64,000 nt of DNA from Sanghuangporus weigelae. Taxonomy: Eukaryota; Basidiomycota; Agaricomycetes; Hymenochaetales; Hymenochaetaceae. Under the pieces are notes generated by a model. It did no database searches and had not been told where the DNA came from. It was given only the letters and a program-made list of their open reading frames with translations. The stretch spans positions 868,001 to 932,000 of the forward strand of contig CP137328.1 of the NCBI GenBank assembly GCA_033182465.1, written 5' to 3'. The first letter of the stretch is position 1. Each line of letters opens with the position of its first letter. The translations under genes and the position numbers were made by a program. Below, piece by piece: positions 36,019 through 46,777 of the stretch.

Positions 36019-37908
36019 TGTCGGTCGGCGGTGTCGTATCTGAAGGTGCTACAGATGTCCGTCCTACTAAGGGTGCTGAATGTATGAAGGGACCTCCAAA
36101 AATGGGATGCCGACGCTATCAGACTCTCAAAGACCTACTACCCGTCAGGTGCCAGGAACCGTCGGAGACGTAATGGATGGGTCTAGGGATGCCGCTGGAT
36201 AAAGGGAATAGGATAACAGGGCCGCCGCTCAAAAGGGGGGATCACAAGAGGCTGCCGACGTGGTATAAACTCAGCCACAGGAAGGTATGAAGCGTATAAG
36301 ATGAATATAAAGGATAAAATGGAGTGAGTGGCTGGAGAAGGCGCCGCTGGGTCGTCTGATAGGATGCCTGGGTCGTCGGATGGCCGCCGACATCGAATAG
36401 AGGGGTGCCGGACTGAGGGGGAGGCCGCAGGAATCCGCCGAAGTAGCGTAAACGCGATAGATGAGAGGAAAAGACCGTATAAGATCAATATATGGGATAA
36501 ACTGGAGTGAAAGGCTGGAAAGGACGCCAAAGGGGAGTCTGATAAGAAGCCTGGGTCGCCGAAGGGTCGCCGACGTCAAATAGAGGGGCGCCGGACAGGT
36601 ATAAAGTGTGGGGAGGAGGCTCAGGGTTAAATCCCAAGCCCTACTCACTCACTGAACGTCAGAGCGGCAGAGGCGTACCGGAGGCGGCGAAGGCAAGTAG
36701 AATGTGGAGTCAAACAAGAGGAGATGTCAAGGATAGTATGTAGTCAAGGGGGAGGCTCAGTACATGAGGGGAGACTCAGAGTGAGGGATATCTCGAACTC
36801 TGGCGCTCGGTCTGGTACATGCTCTTGGAATCCTTGCTAGGCTTGGAATCCTTGCTAGGCTTGGAATCCTTGCTAGGCTTGGAATCCTTGCTAGGCTTGG
36901 AATCCTTGCTAGGCTTGGAATCCTTTCATCTACAAGCTAGTATAAGCTCTATATATACTCTACTGCTGTCGCCGACACATCCTACTGTCTGACAACATCT
37001 CCTGAGTCATCTGGGTCGCCAAGGGCCGCTGCCGGAGCGCCCAGGTGAAATCTGAGAGCGGCAACGTGAGGGGGGCATCCAATCACATGAAATATTGAGT
37101 ATCTGCAATAACATGGGCGCCGGTGGAGTTGGGCTTGGCGGCGCGAGTCGGTGGCTTGGCACGCCGATGTACCACATGCCTACCTTCCATACATGGTCTA
37201 ATGGGGGCTGCCGCGTCGGGGGGAAGTCGGGAAACATTGGAACCGATGATTGGAGGCTGATATCGCGTATATGAGACAAAGGGCGCATCAGCCGATGTCC
37301 CTGAGGTGTCCGATGCATCGGCGGCACTCAATACAGAGTGTGGGCAATCTCTAGTGACTAATATGAGTGGCCGGAGCGGCAGTGCTGTGGGGGACTGCCG
37401 GACTGGTGGCAGATACATCGTAATGAGGCATGTAAGCACATATGACAATATATAGCTCCCTAGACAATGGGGGACTGCTTGGTAAGCTGTAGGAGGCGTC
37501 GGCGAGGGTACCTGAGGATGTCTGAGTGTCCGCCGCATTGATCGGCGCCAAGGGGGGCCGACTCGGAGGCATCCAGAGTCGCCGCACGGCTGTACGTATG
37601 GTAAATCATAAGATCGGCGGCACGTAGTCACTGAGGGATGTGTCCTATAGTGCCTGGTGCTGGGTAGGAGCTGTCGGCGGACCTGTCTGAGTGTCGGGGA
37701 GCCATCGGCGGATCGATTTGGGTCATAGGAGGGCGCCGCAGTACAGTACGTGTGCTGGAATCAATGGATACGTGCTCAAATGATGTCCCGAGTGCAATAG
37801 GAGTGTGCCCTCACACTCTCAGGTGTCGGCAGTGCTGGGATATGGTATCTGCAGTAAGAGGGAGCCATAGTATGAGTGTACTGGCACAGGAGGAGCCAGT
37901 GCGCTACA
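36019..37908 (-). mobile_element. Solo LTR, 1.89 kb, left copy
   Basis: TG...CA ends (TGTCGGTCGG on the left, GCGCTACA on the right) and a perfect 4-bp target duplication, CCGC, at 36015-36018 and 37909-37912. It is the inverse of 41409-43192, at about 97% identity in the stretch I compared. No internal retrotransposon region is attached, so it looks like a whole solo LTR. It contains an 18-bp minisatellite near 36.8 kb and a TATATATACTC box. Copia or Gypsy membership cannot be told from an LTR alone. It looks young. Confidence 0.7.
36824..36926. repeat. 18-bp minisatellite inside the left solo LTR
   Basis: Five full units of GGAATCCTTGCTAGGCTT plus a partial sixth. The inverted LTR copy has only two full units plus a partial third (42391-42440), so this tract varies in copy number. 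Confidence 0.9.
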
Positions 37909-38586
37909 CCGCGTCTGACACGGGACTCGGCGTGCAAAGTGGCATAGTATGAACATGAAACGTGGTACCTTGGACCTTGTAAAATCTCCAGCCGACGTCG
38001 GATAAACCAATCGATGGGAGCCAACGAACATTCAATCAGCTGTACAGTTTGATACACTTCTGCCGCTGTAGCGGATACATCCACCGCAACGTCCCAAGCG
38101 CCCATATATCGGAAGATGCAGCTAGCCAAGCGTACTTGGTTTGGAAAGTCTGGAGGATCTGGGTACCTCGTCTATGATGCCAAGACGGTTTGGGGAGGCC
38201 GCCCAGAGATGCGAAGCGGTGACGCCAGACACATGGAAAGAGGCAACTGAAGACATGACGGTACATCAGCACTGTGGAGCGGCGGTGGTCTGACAGATGT
38301 CACCAGTCTGCTTGAACTGATACCTTGAGTAACTTCATTTTTCTTAACTGTCTGGAGGCTTGCCTAAGGGTGTCTGGTTCAAGAGAGGCTGAACCCGCTT
38401 TCGAATGAGGGGAGTCGGCGGCCCTATTGGTCAAGCGGCAAATCGAGGAGTGGCAATCGGATAGTCATAAGGAGCGGCGGAGGCGTAGCGGTCGCCGCAC
38501 GATGGTATACTGTACAGAGTACTAAGGGGCCTGTACCAATGTACCGGTACAGGCAAGTGCGGCGTACTACAACGCTGTTGTCATTA

Positions 38587-40212
38587 TGGATTCCGAAGGA
38601 GACAAAAATGATAAGGTATTCTTAGCCTATTATGGATCTCCCTACATCCTAATTTTTCTGAAGCCCATTGTCCAACCTCACAAAGGCGAACACCTTCCAA
38701 ACTCAGTTCTGGAGGTATCTAGACTTTAATATACGTCATTTATTTTTCGGGTGCTGAATCGAGACTCAATTAAGAAAACCCTTTTACTATCCTCCGACGG
38801 AGGACCTGTTGACGACAGAACATTTGGCGGGGAGTTAACGGAGGACGTGCTTGCACAAGTCCTTGCAGACAGAATAGCAAACTCCATGATCCCTTTGTCT
38901 GATTCTGATTTTGACAAAATTGAAGATGATGGTAATGAATTCCATGCTTTCAATGCTGAATGAGACCTAGACTAATCATGATGAAGATGACATATTATCA
39001 CTGGTCTCATCAGACTCAACTAGAGGCAAGAACATATGTCGCACCCAAGAACAACTGGAGATTCAAGAGATAAAGGTTAAGATCCACGATAGACTGGCAG
39101 AGCGAACTGTTACCATATCATCTCTGGACCGCCACATTGACATTTTAGAGAAGACTGCCCAAGCGATGAAACGACCAAATCATCTTGTTGAAATTGGCTA
39201 CAAAGCTCCTTGGAGCTCGAAGATAGGAACAAAGAGAAGTCTTACATATATGTCCAACCCAGATGAACTTATGGAGTTCTGGGATGCCTATAGGAGGTAC
39301 ATAAAGGATCAACAGAGCAAACGCCACAATCATGGCCAGGAGATTACGTGCAATATTATTTTTCGTAATATGTTGGACGTCCTTCAGGTAAGCTATTTTC
39401 CGAGAATAGGTCATCATTTACTCAGGAGATCTGCTATAGAGTGTCACGAAGACAGCAGTCCGTGTAGCTGATGCACCGAGGGGTAGGCCATTAAAGCAGA
39501 TGGATCCCACATTTTCTGCTAGAGGTTCTGCCGACGACAAGATCATTCAAGCAACAAAGAGTATCGAGGCCGCCATGTTCTGTCAAGTGCATAACCGTGT
39601 ATGTTACAAGAAGTACAATGGAACTTGTGGCGTTTATACCCCAGACCTCATTTTGGAACATGTGCAAAAACTCATAAGTTTCGTGTCTGACTCTTTTTGC
39701 TTGCTGATCTGATAACTGGACATCATGAGGCACGGCGGGAGTTGCATGTAATTGCTAATAAAGTCCTAGAGTTCATGTCGGCAAAATTGCTCAACTACAA
39801 GAGGCCAGGAAGAGCGAATCAGGGGCTTCCTCTTTCTGACGGTCGAGCCCATAAGGCACAGACAGATACACATGTGGTGCCCATCGGAGCAGCAGTAGCG
39901 CAAGAAATTTCAGCCCCTACAACGTTCAAAGGACTGCTGAACTACCCGGCCATTGGAGATTGGCTTAAGGCATGCGAGGATGATTTGGAGCATGTCAGGG
40001 ACAACCACGAATACCAGAAATTAGCACCCGTGTTCTCGAGTAATGGTTGCACAAGGATCGATGATATCGCAAGAATGAATGCAGACAAGATTGAAGCTTT
40101 GGCAAGGGCAGAAGGGATAGATGTGACAATTGGGCTTGTGAATCGCATTTATGATTATGCAATGGAGGATGTTACTTGTGTCAAGAGAGATAGAAGGTTG
40201 CCCACCTATTGA
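38587..40212 (+). CDS. Hypothetical multi-exon gene with C-terminal SAM-like domain
   Basis: Exon pieces in order: MDSEGDKNDKVFLAYYGSPY from 38587; LNRDSIKKTLLLSSDGGPVD with an acidic tail; ERTVTISSLDRHIDILEKTA and PDELMEFWDAYRRYIKDQQS; ADAPRGRPLKQMDPTFSARG; and a last exon from about 39700. The last exon, residues WLKACEDDLEHVR through TIGLVNRIYDYAME, has the pattern of a SAM (sterile alpha motif) domain: an N-terminal Trp-Leu, a central FSSNGCTRIDDIARM and GIDVTIGLVNRIY. SAM domains bind proteins or RNA. It is tail-to-tail with a Tc1/mariner transposase only 190 nt away, so it may be a second gene of that element. Splicing is not verified. Confidence 0.5.
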
Positions 40213-40404
40213 AATGGTGCAGTCGCTCTTTCTCCATTAATTGGTTGACGTTCAGCGCATGTAAAGTACTCTTTTTCTTTCTTTTCATCTTTGATTCCCT
40301 GTAACTACTCCATTTTGGGCTTCAACAGCTCTTTCTCTATGTACACGAAAATCATAAAACCACTTCAACTGCATTTGCTCATTGGGATTAATGTTGAGAC
40401 CCGG

Positions 40405-43363
40405 TCAGAGATAGCCTGATTGATGATAGAATTTTTGACAATCCGCTACACTGATGCCAAACATCTGAAGATATAGGTATTCATAGGTGAGGAACTCATC
40501 CCCATCTGGTGGGGGGCTGCGACGAAGATTATGTTTGAGCAGCGAGAAGGCTAACTCGATCGGGTTGAAGTCGGGAGAATATGGTGGCAAATATTCAAGC
40601 CTCATTCCACTATTAAAACCGTGAATATTGTTTCAACAATAGACATTGAGATGATCACCTTCCTTCAATGAGTTCGCAAAGTTTGGGGGCTTTGTGGATG
40701 GCACAATTGTCCATAACAATGACAGACATTGGTGCCGGAAATGGCTTCATTTTGGCCAGAAGGTCCTCGATGAAAACCATAAAAAGCTGCATATTGAATG
40801 ACCCCTCAACTATCATGCACTCCACAATTCCATTTAGAGAAATACCAGGGAGGATGGAATACCTGAAAGTATGAAAATGACATAGCACATAGGTATCTCT
40901 GAAAGGCATACCGTTTTCCCCTCGTAAAGACCTGTTTTTGGCATGCGCAAACTCCCTCTAATGCCCATGCCCTACCACGCAAATATGTCCTTCGATCACA
41001 TGCGCTTTCATCAACAAAGACCAGCTGCTCTGGAGAATAATTTGCTCCAATGCGAAGCCAGTACTCTGCTCGAAGGAACTCATTGTGTTCTTGTGCATGC
41101 TTTGTGACCTATGTAAAAATTAATGATCTTTGATCAATCCATTTGGATAACCTACAAATTACCTCCTTCATTCGAAAACCTGCCCGGTTTAGAGTTCTCC
41201 AAATGGTAGCATCAGACACTCGCACACCGCATCTTTCTTCGAGCGAACGTCTGAGTTCATCAAAATATATATCATTGTGACACATCACCATTTTCAAAAG
41301 AAACTTGCAGTTTCCCTGTTAGCTACAGTTATGAGATCACAATTCCTCAGTCATACCTGGGTATCAGCAAAGTCCAATGCCCTCGGATGCCCTGATTTGG
41401 AATGGCGTTGTAGCGCACTGGCTCCTCCTGTGCCAGTACACTCATACTATGGCTCCCTCTTACTGCAGATACCATATCCCAGCACTGCCGACACCTGAGA
41501 GTGTGAGGGCACACTCCTATTGCACTCGGGACATCATTTGAGCACGTATCCATTGATTCCAGCACACGTACTGTACTGCGGCGCCCTCCTATGACCCAAA
41601 TCGATCCGCCGATGGCTCCCCGACACTCAGACAGGTCCGCCGACAGCTCCTACCCAGCACCAGGCACTATAGGACACATCCCTCAGTGACTACGTGCCGC
41701 CGATCTTATGATTTATCATACGTACAGCCTTGCGGCGACTCTGGACGCCTCCGAGTCGGCCCCCCATGGCGCCGATCGATGCGGCGGACACTCAGACATC
41801 CTCAGGTACCCTCGCCGACGCCTCCTACAGCTTACCAAGCAGTCCCCCATTGTCTAGGGAGCTATATATTGTCATATGTGCTTACATGCCTCACTACGAC
41901 ATATCTGCCACCAGTCCGGCAGTCCCCCACAGCACTGCCGCTCCGGCCACTCATATTAGTCACTAGGGATCGCCCACACTCTGTATTGAGTGCCGCCGAT
42001 GCATCGGACACCTCAGGGACATCGGCTGATGCGCCCTTTGTCTCATATACGCGATATCAGCCTCCAATCATCGGTTCCGAGGTTTCCTGACTTCCCCCTG
42101 ATGCGGCGGCCCCCATTAGACCATGTATGGAAGGTAGGCATGTGGTACATCGGCGTGCCAAGCCACCGACTCGCACCGCCAAGCCCAACTCCGCCGGCGC
42201 CCGTGTTATTGCAGATACTCAATATTTCATGCTATTGGACGCCCCCCTCACGTTGCCGCTCTCAGATTTCACCTGGGCGCTCCGGCAGCGGCCCTTGGTG
42301 ACCCAGATGACTCAGGAGATGTTGTCAGACAGTAGGATGTGTCGGCGACAGCAGTAGAGTATATATAGAGCTTATACTAGCTTGTAGACAAAAAGGATTC
42401 CAAGCCTAGCAAGGATTCCAAGCCTAGCAAGGATTCCAAGAGCATGTACCAGACCGAGCGCCAGAGTTCGAGATATCCCTCACTCTGAGTCTCCCCTCAT
42501 GTACTGAGCCTCCCCCTTGACTATATACTATCCTTGACATCTCCTCTTGTTTGACTCCACATTCTACTTGCCTTCGCCGCCTCCGGTACGCCTCTGCCGC
42601 TCTGACGTTCAGTGATCCGGCGCCCCTCTATTCGACGTCGGTGACCCTTCGGCGACCCAGGCTTCTCATCAGACTCCCCTTCGGCATCCTTTCCAGCCTT
42701 TCACTCCAGTTTATCCCATATATTGATCTTATACGGTCTTTTCCTTTCATCTATCGCGTTTACGCTACTGCGGCGGATTCCTGCGGCCTCCCCCTCAGTC
42801 CGGCACCCCTCTATTCGACGTCGGCGGCCATCCGACGACCCAGGCATCCTATCAGACGACCCAGCGGCGCCTTCTCCAGCCACTCACTCCATTTTATCCT
42901 TTATATTCATCTTATACACTTCATACCTTCCTGTGGCCGAGTTTATACCACGTCGGCAGCCTCTTGTGATCCCCCCTTTTGAGCGGCGGCCCTGTTATTC
43001 TATTCCCTTTATCCAGCGGCATCCTTAGACCCATCCATTACGTCTTCGACGGTTCCTGGCACCTGCCGGGTAGTAGGTCTTTGAGAGTCTGATAGCGTCG
43101 GCATCCCATTTTTGGAGGTTCCTTCATACATTCAGCACCCTTAGTAGGACGGACATCTGTAGCACCTTCAGATACGACACCGCCGACCGACAGCGTATGA
43201 GACTCTCTTCACTGGTTTGCTTCCAAGCATTCAAAATCTGATATACCGAACGTTGAGGAATTGCAGTGAGACAAACAATGCCTTTTACATCTAGACCACA
43301 GGTCATGGACATGTGGATGATAACATGGCATAGATCGTCTGAGATAGGAACGCCGTGCGTCAT
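40405..43363 (-). pseudogene. Tc1/mariner-type (IS630) transposase, split by a solo LTR
   Basis: The N-terminus (43363-43193) has a helix-turn-helix: ISDDLCHVIIHMSM, GLDVKGIV and RSVYQILNAWK. After a 1.78-kb LTR the protein resumes as SGHPRALDFADTQ, then FDELRRSLEERCGVRVSD with TIWRTLNRAGF, the second helix-turn-helix. The catalytic residues are all present: Asp in LVFVDESACDRR, Asp in VIVMDNCAIHK and Glu in YSPDFNPIELAFS. About 34 residues separate the last two, giving a DD34E-type triad. Four short introns fit. It cuts and pastes DNA at TA sites. The LTR lies in the linker after the first helix-turn-helix, so the copy cannot be expressed whole. The coding frame otherwise looks intact, so it was probably active before the LTR insertion. 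Confidence 0.8.
41409..43192 (+). mobile_element. Solo LTR, 1.78 kb, right copy
   Basis: TG...CA ends (TGTAGCGCAC to GACCGACA) with a perfect 4-bp target duplication, GCGT, at 41405-41408 and 43193-43196. It is the inverse copy of 36019-37908. The different duplication shows it is an independent insertion, not the second end of one element. It sits inside the Tc1/mariner transposase gene. It looks whole as a solo LTR. Confidence 0.72.
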
Positions 43364-43559
43364 GATGGCCAGCCTGAAAGGGCAAGGGCATCACATGCCA
43401 TGTGGCAGGGTCGCTGGCTTAGTCAGAGTAAGCATGCATGAAACCGACACCAACCTCCCTCGCTCTCATAGGCCATAGGAAAACACATCCACCTGCTCCC
43501 TTCACCATAGTCCGGATCGTTCAGAATGTCTTACACCATGCATTTCCCTCCAGGCCGTT

Positions 43560-45000
43560 GTAGCGCACACCGCTATTCTAGGCGTCAGTGGTCGAGTATT
43601 GTACATACTTCACCAGTGTCCAACACACTGATGTATCACCTGCCCGAGTGACTCCAACAGTCATAAAGGGTGTATACGACTCGATTCAATCCTTCCGAGC
43701 AGTCCACCATACCTTAGGATGCGCCCGAGACTTCGTACATATCTTGGCTCAGCCCATTTCACTTTCCATTGCACATATGTCACATTCCAAGACCCCGAAG
43801 ACCCATTAATACTGCGCGATAGGCGCCACGCCATATTTCGTTGTCCATACTTTGTCACACTACCACTCGCCGACCTCCGCCTCAGTCACCCGAGCAGATA
43901 TTGGCACTCCGAAGCCTGGACCCAGACTCCTGAAGGGACCCTAGGCCTTTTCATCAGCGTTTCACACCACCAGGGATCATTCCGACCTGTTTCAAGGTAC
44001 CCAATGATCGTGTACCTTCATCCCAGACGTTCTATGAGGTGCGCTCTGTTGTTCGGACTTTGCCAAAGTGGTCTCCGAGGTTCGGACTTCCAATTGGAGT
44101 TCGCTGACTGGTACATCCGTTCAATCTCTCCATCTGGTTTGTTCACCGACTTGGTTGCACGGTTTGGAGGACCCTTCCTGGACAGTTTTTGTGTTGTTTC
44201 ACATTGCCTTGCAGTCCGTCTGACCCTTATCGCGTCAGTTTCACACTCCTTGCTATGATTTCATCCCGTTTCACAGTTTCCTGTAGTCCACTAGACTTCT
44301 GTCTTGTCGGTTTCACGCTCCTTGTTGTGGTTTTATTACGTTTCACCTCACGTCTTGTCACGATCCTCCCCCAGTCCCAGATCAGTCGTTTTGTACATGT
44401 TTTGGACCCCCATAGTCTATAAAACCCGCGCAGATGTCGTAGTTTTCAGATAGCGAATACCAGAGATCTGTTCAGCGCACACATCCTCTGTTCCAAAGCC
44501 TCTCAGACTGTCCCGACTGACTCTGTCAGTCATAGAAAGCCGTAGTACCCACCTTGGGTGTCTTGTCTTCCTTGCCTAGACTAGTCCGGACATCCCGGGG
44601 GTGACTCGGATACTCTCAGCTTGTCTTCTTTCTTTGTCGACTCATCTCCGAGGTGATCAAGTCGCTGAAGTATTCACTTGGTTCACCGCAGCACGGCCGG
44701 ATTGGTCTCCCTAGACGACCATTGAGTATCACATCTTGCCTACGTGTATTCGCTCCCCCTTTTTCCCCCTTTTTAGATAGTTCACACCGGCCGTACTGGC
44801 CGGAGGTATTCCATCTATCCACGGTTCCCACAGAGTAGGCCGGAGTCTCGGTCTGTCTCAAGGGAGTCTTCCGGATCACCCTTCTTTGTTTGGTTTCCCC
44901 GATTCGTTCTCGCTCGCTCCCTATAGGATCGAACACCCTAGCCTGCTAGGATTGCACCTACAGACCTAGTCCAATCGTCCACCCACCCTATCGATCTTAC
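43560..45000. other. Repeat-like DNA of unclear origin
   Basis: Begins with the same ten bases (TGTAGCGCAC) as the right solo LTR and ends in ACA just before the 163-bp inverted repeat. The rest does not match the LTRs and no target duplication is found. Pyrimidine-rich, with a TATAAAA box near 44420 (CCCATAGTCTATAAAACCC). No gene recognised. Confidence 0.35.
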
Positions 45001-45001
45001 A

Positions 45002-45164
45002 GCGCGCTTTCTTACTCTTTCTTTACGTGGTTATATCATATTTTATTGTACAGTATTTCCCGAGAAATATACTGTTTAATTCGTTTTTGGCTTTTGAGGG
45101 AACGACGCGTGTCAAAAAACACGTGAATTTCGGCTTTTGCCATTACTTTTGCAAATGGCTGTAA
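45002..45164 (-). repeat. 163-bp inverted repeat, right copy
   Basis: Inverse of 30034-30196. It lies about 190 bp inside the right TA-flanked end of the 18.9-kb block. Confidence 0.75.
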
Positions 45165-45363
45165 TTTCGTGACATTTACCCTACTTTTTTCACACGCACA
45201 ATTTAATTTTTCCTGCACATTTTACAGCTAAAAAAAATTCAGCATATAGCCTCCATAGCAGACTACTCAGATATGTAATTAGATTTTTCTTTAAATGTTT
45301 GTGGTGTTGTGTACAAGTGGATCTGTATTGGGTGTTCAAAGGACCAGTAAATGCCTGTATCGA

Positions 45364-45606
45364 AGATTTTTTTCCACCGCTCATGCTCAAGATTAATTGT
45401 TGTTTGTTTCTTTTTCCTGGGAATCAGGGAATGATCTTGCTTTTACCTCTAAGATCCGACGTTGACAGTATCTGCGCAATATATGGATAGCTCGCTGGAG
45501 CACTCTACGGAATCGAATCTATACCAGATAAAGGGCTAAATGCTCTACAGCGAAAAGATACACTCGAGAAGACCTTTGACACGCTCGTGGACAGGGCATT
45601 ACTATA
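45364..45606 (+). pseudogene. ADP-ribosylglycohydrolase, C-terminal part
   Basis: The frame reads SDVDSICAIYG, stop, LAGALYGIESIPDKGLNALQ, then KDTLEKTFDTLVDRALL. This matches the family end (DADTVGAIYGQLAGAYYGI.. IPEKWL..L), including the second metal-binding Asp pair. The stop TAG (45488-45490) sits where the family has Gln, so CAG became TAG. It continues the gene broken at 26445. Just before it, EDFFPPLMLKIN and a short intron ending TTTCCTGGGAATCAG fit the missing link. Confidence 0.7.
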
Positions 45607-45659
45607 ATCGACAAAATGACGGTATGTAACTGGAGAAATGGATGACGCGATATCCTCCC

Positions 45660-45676
45660 AGCCCCCCCCCCCCCCT
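45660..45676. repeat. Poly-C run
   Basis: A short C run (about 14 nt) between the ARH 3' part and the dsRBD gene. Confidence 0.8.
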
Positions 45677-45836
45677 CTGTTTGTTAAGAGCGGCGTGGAG
45701 ACAATGTGTGTTGCAGTCTCGCGTTCTGCTTTGCCTCGTTCTTAGTCTGTCCTCGTCCCTCCATCATCCGTCCGTTATCTAGGAACACCGACATATTCAC
45801 TCAGCTGTGACAGCCACCCTTAGAACTAAAGACCAC

Positions 45837-46470
45837 TCAACTGTAGAAAGTATAAATCCACGTTAAATTATGAGGCGGGCCTTCCTTTCGGTATGTATCC
45901 GGCTCCGATGGATTGTTTGATTGGGACGCGGTGCTCACAGGAGTAGGTTTAGTATCGCTGTCTGTTGCTTTATCAATACGTCGAACGGCTTCCGAATAAT
46001 GGAGACACGAACGTAATCTTGCGAGAGCTGTCTTCGCAGCTTCTTTCTTCGCTTGTTTGGCATTCCGCGCATTACCTGTAGCTATCACCTCTCCGTCCAC
46101 TTTCCAAACGCAAGTTAGACAATGATGAAGAGCAAGTGACAGTACTGAAGACTAACACATCATGACATGATGCCATGTCTTCATGTGATCGGGACCCGTT
46201 GAAAAGCGATTTTCAGTAAAACGGGAGCCAAGTCCCTTGCGCGCGATGTAGGAATTGAGCTCGTTATCAAGTTCGACTAAAGAAGGATGATAATGTAACG
46301 AAGCTTGAGAGAGAAGAGGTTCGAATACTCACTTGGAACGTACCCTGACGTCAACTGTTCTCCGCTTCCACGCGGGCCTTCTGGAGTCCTAAGCCTCGAA
46401 TTTAGTGCCCGTGCCGCATTAATCGAATCTGAACCGTTCAGAGCCCTTCCTGGCAGGGATGAACAACTTG
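45837..46470 (-). CDS. Double-stranded RNA-binding domain protein, 5' end uncertain
   Basis: Three exon pieces. The first (about 46450-46334) reads SDSINAARALNSRLRTPEGP. The second (about 46285-46150) reads IELDNELNSYIARKGLGSRF and GPDHMKTWHHVM. The third (to 45837) reads TCVWKVDGEVIATGNARNAK with QAKKEAAKTALARLR. Together these form one dsRBD: helix 1, three beta strands (GPDHMKTW and the following turn), then the KKEAA helix whose lysines contact the RNA phosphate backbone. The tail of about 50 residues is Ser/Thr/Pro-rich. No start codon is certain, because the 5' side runs into a CCGTATACGG-type repeat at 46.55-46.7 kb, so the gene may have lost its first exon. Stand-alone dsRBD proteins can act in RNA silencing, but that role is only a guess. 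Confidence 0.6.
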
Positions 46471-46554
46471 AAAGTGAGGTATTTGCGCTATGTAAGGTTC
46501 AGATAACTCGAAATGAGCATGTTTAACTCGTTTTATTTCGATCCTACAGTGCCC

Positions 46555-46690
46555 TGTGGCTGCCGTATACAGCGCATTCCCCGTATACGGGCTGTCCGTA
46601 TCCGTATAACGGTCTGGTGTGCCATATATACGCCCGTATCCGTACGAAGCTTCTTTTATACGACCGTACCCGTATATGGATACGGTCGGA
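46555..46690. repeat. CCGTATACGG-type repeat cluster 1
   Basis: Dense degenerate copies of CCGTATACGG and CCGTATCCGTAT on both strands, forming many overlapping palindromes. It separates the dsRBD gene from an F-box/LRR fragment. Confidence 0.8.
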
Positions 46691-46777
46691 GCCCCTACCT
46701 CGAAGATCTCACCATCATGAACTACTCGCCGAACTTTAATCTTCATAATCAGGCGAAATGCCGCGAATAAAAAGGCT

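Larger units (their letters stand above)
26445..45357. mobile_element. 18.9-kb nested mobile-element block with TA-flanked inverted ends
   Basis: The left end after TA reads CAGGCATTTACTGGTCCTTT, and the right end is its exact 20-nt inverse, also followed by TA. A further TTTGAACACCC is shared after a small insertion on the left. TA duplication and short inverted ends fit a Tc1/mariner-type DNA transposon. The block splits an ADP-ribosylglycohydrolase gene. It contains a second inverted pair (30034-30196 and 45002-45164), tandem repeats, a transposase gene, solo LTRs and several hypothetical genes, so it grew by repeated insertion. I cannot tell whether all of it moved as one unit. Confidence 0.65.

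Noticed and set aside
36328-42982. Ser/Pro-rich frames of 60-180 aa in the two solo LTRs
   Set aside because: They appear in both LTRs as mirror copies, on both strands, with no known domain; not genes.
43559-45001. A third solo LTR starting TGTAGCGCAC and ending TTACA
   Set aside because: Ends look right, but the flanks (CCGT and GCGC) do not match and the body is unlike the other LTRs, so only a repeat-like region is listed.
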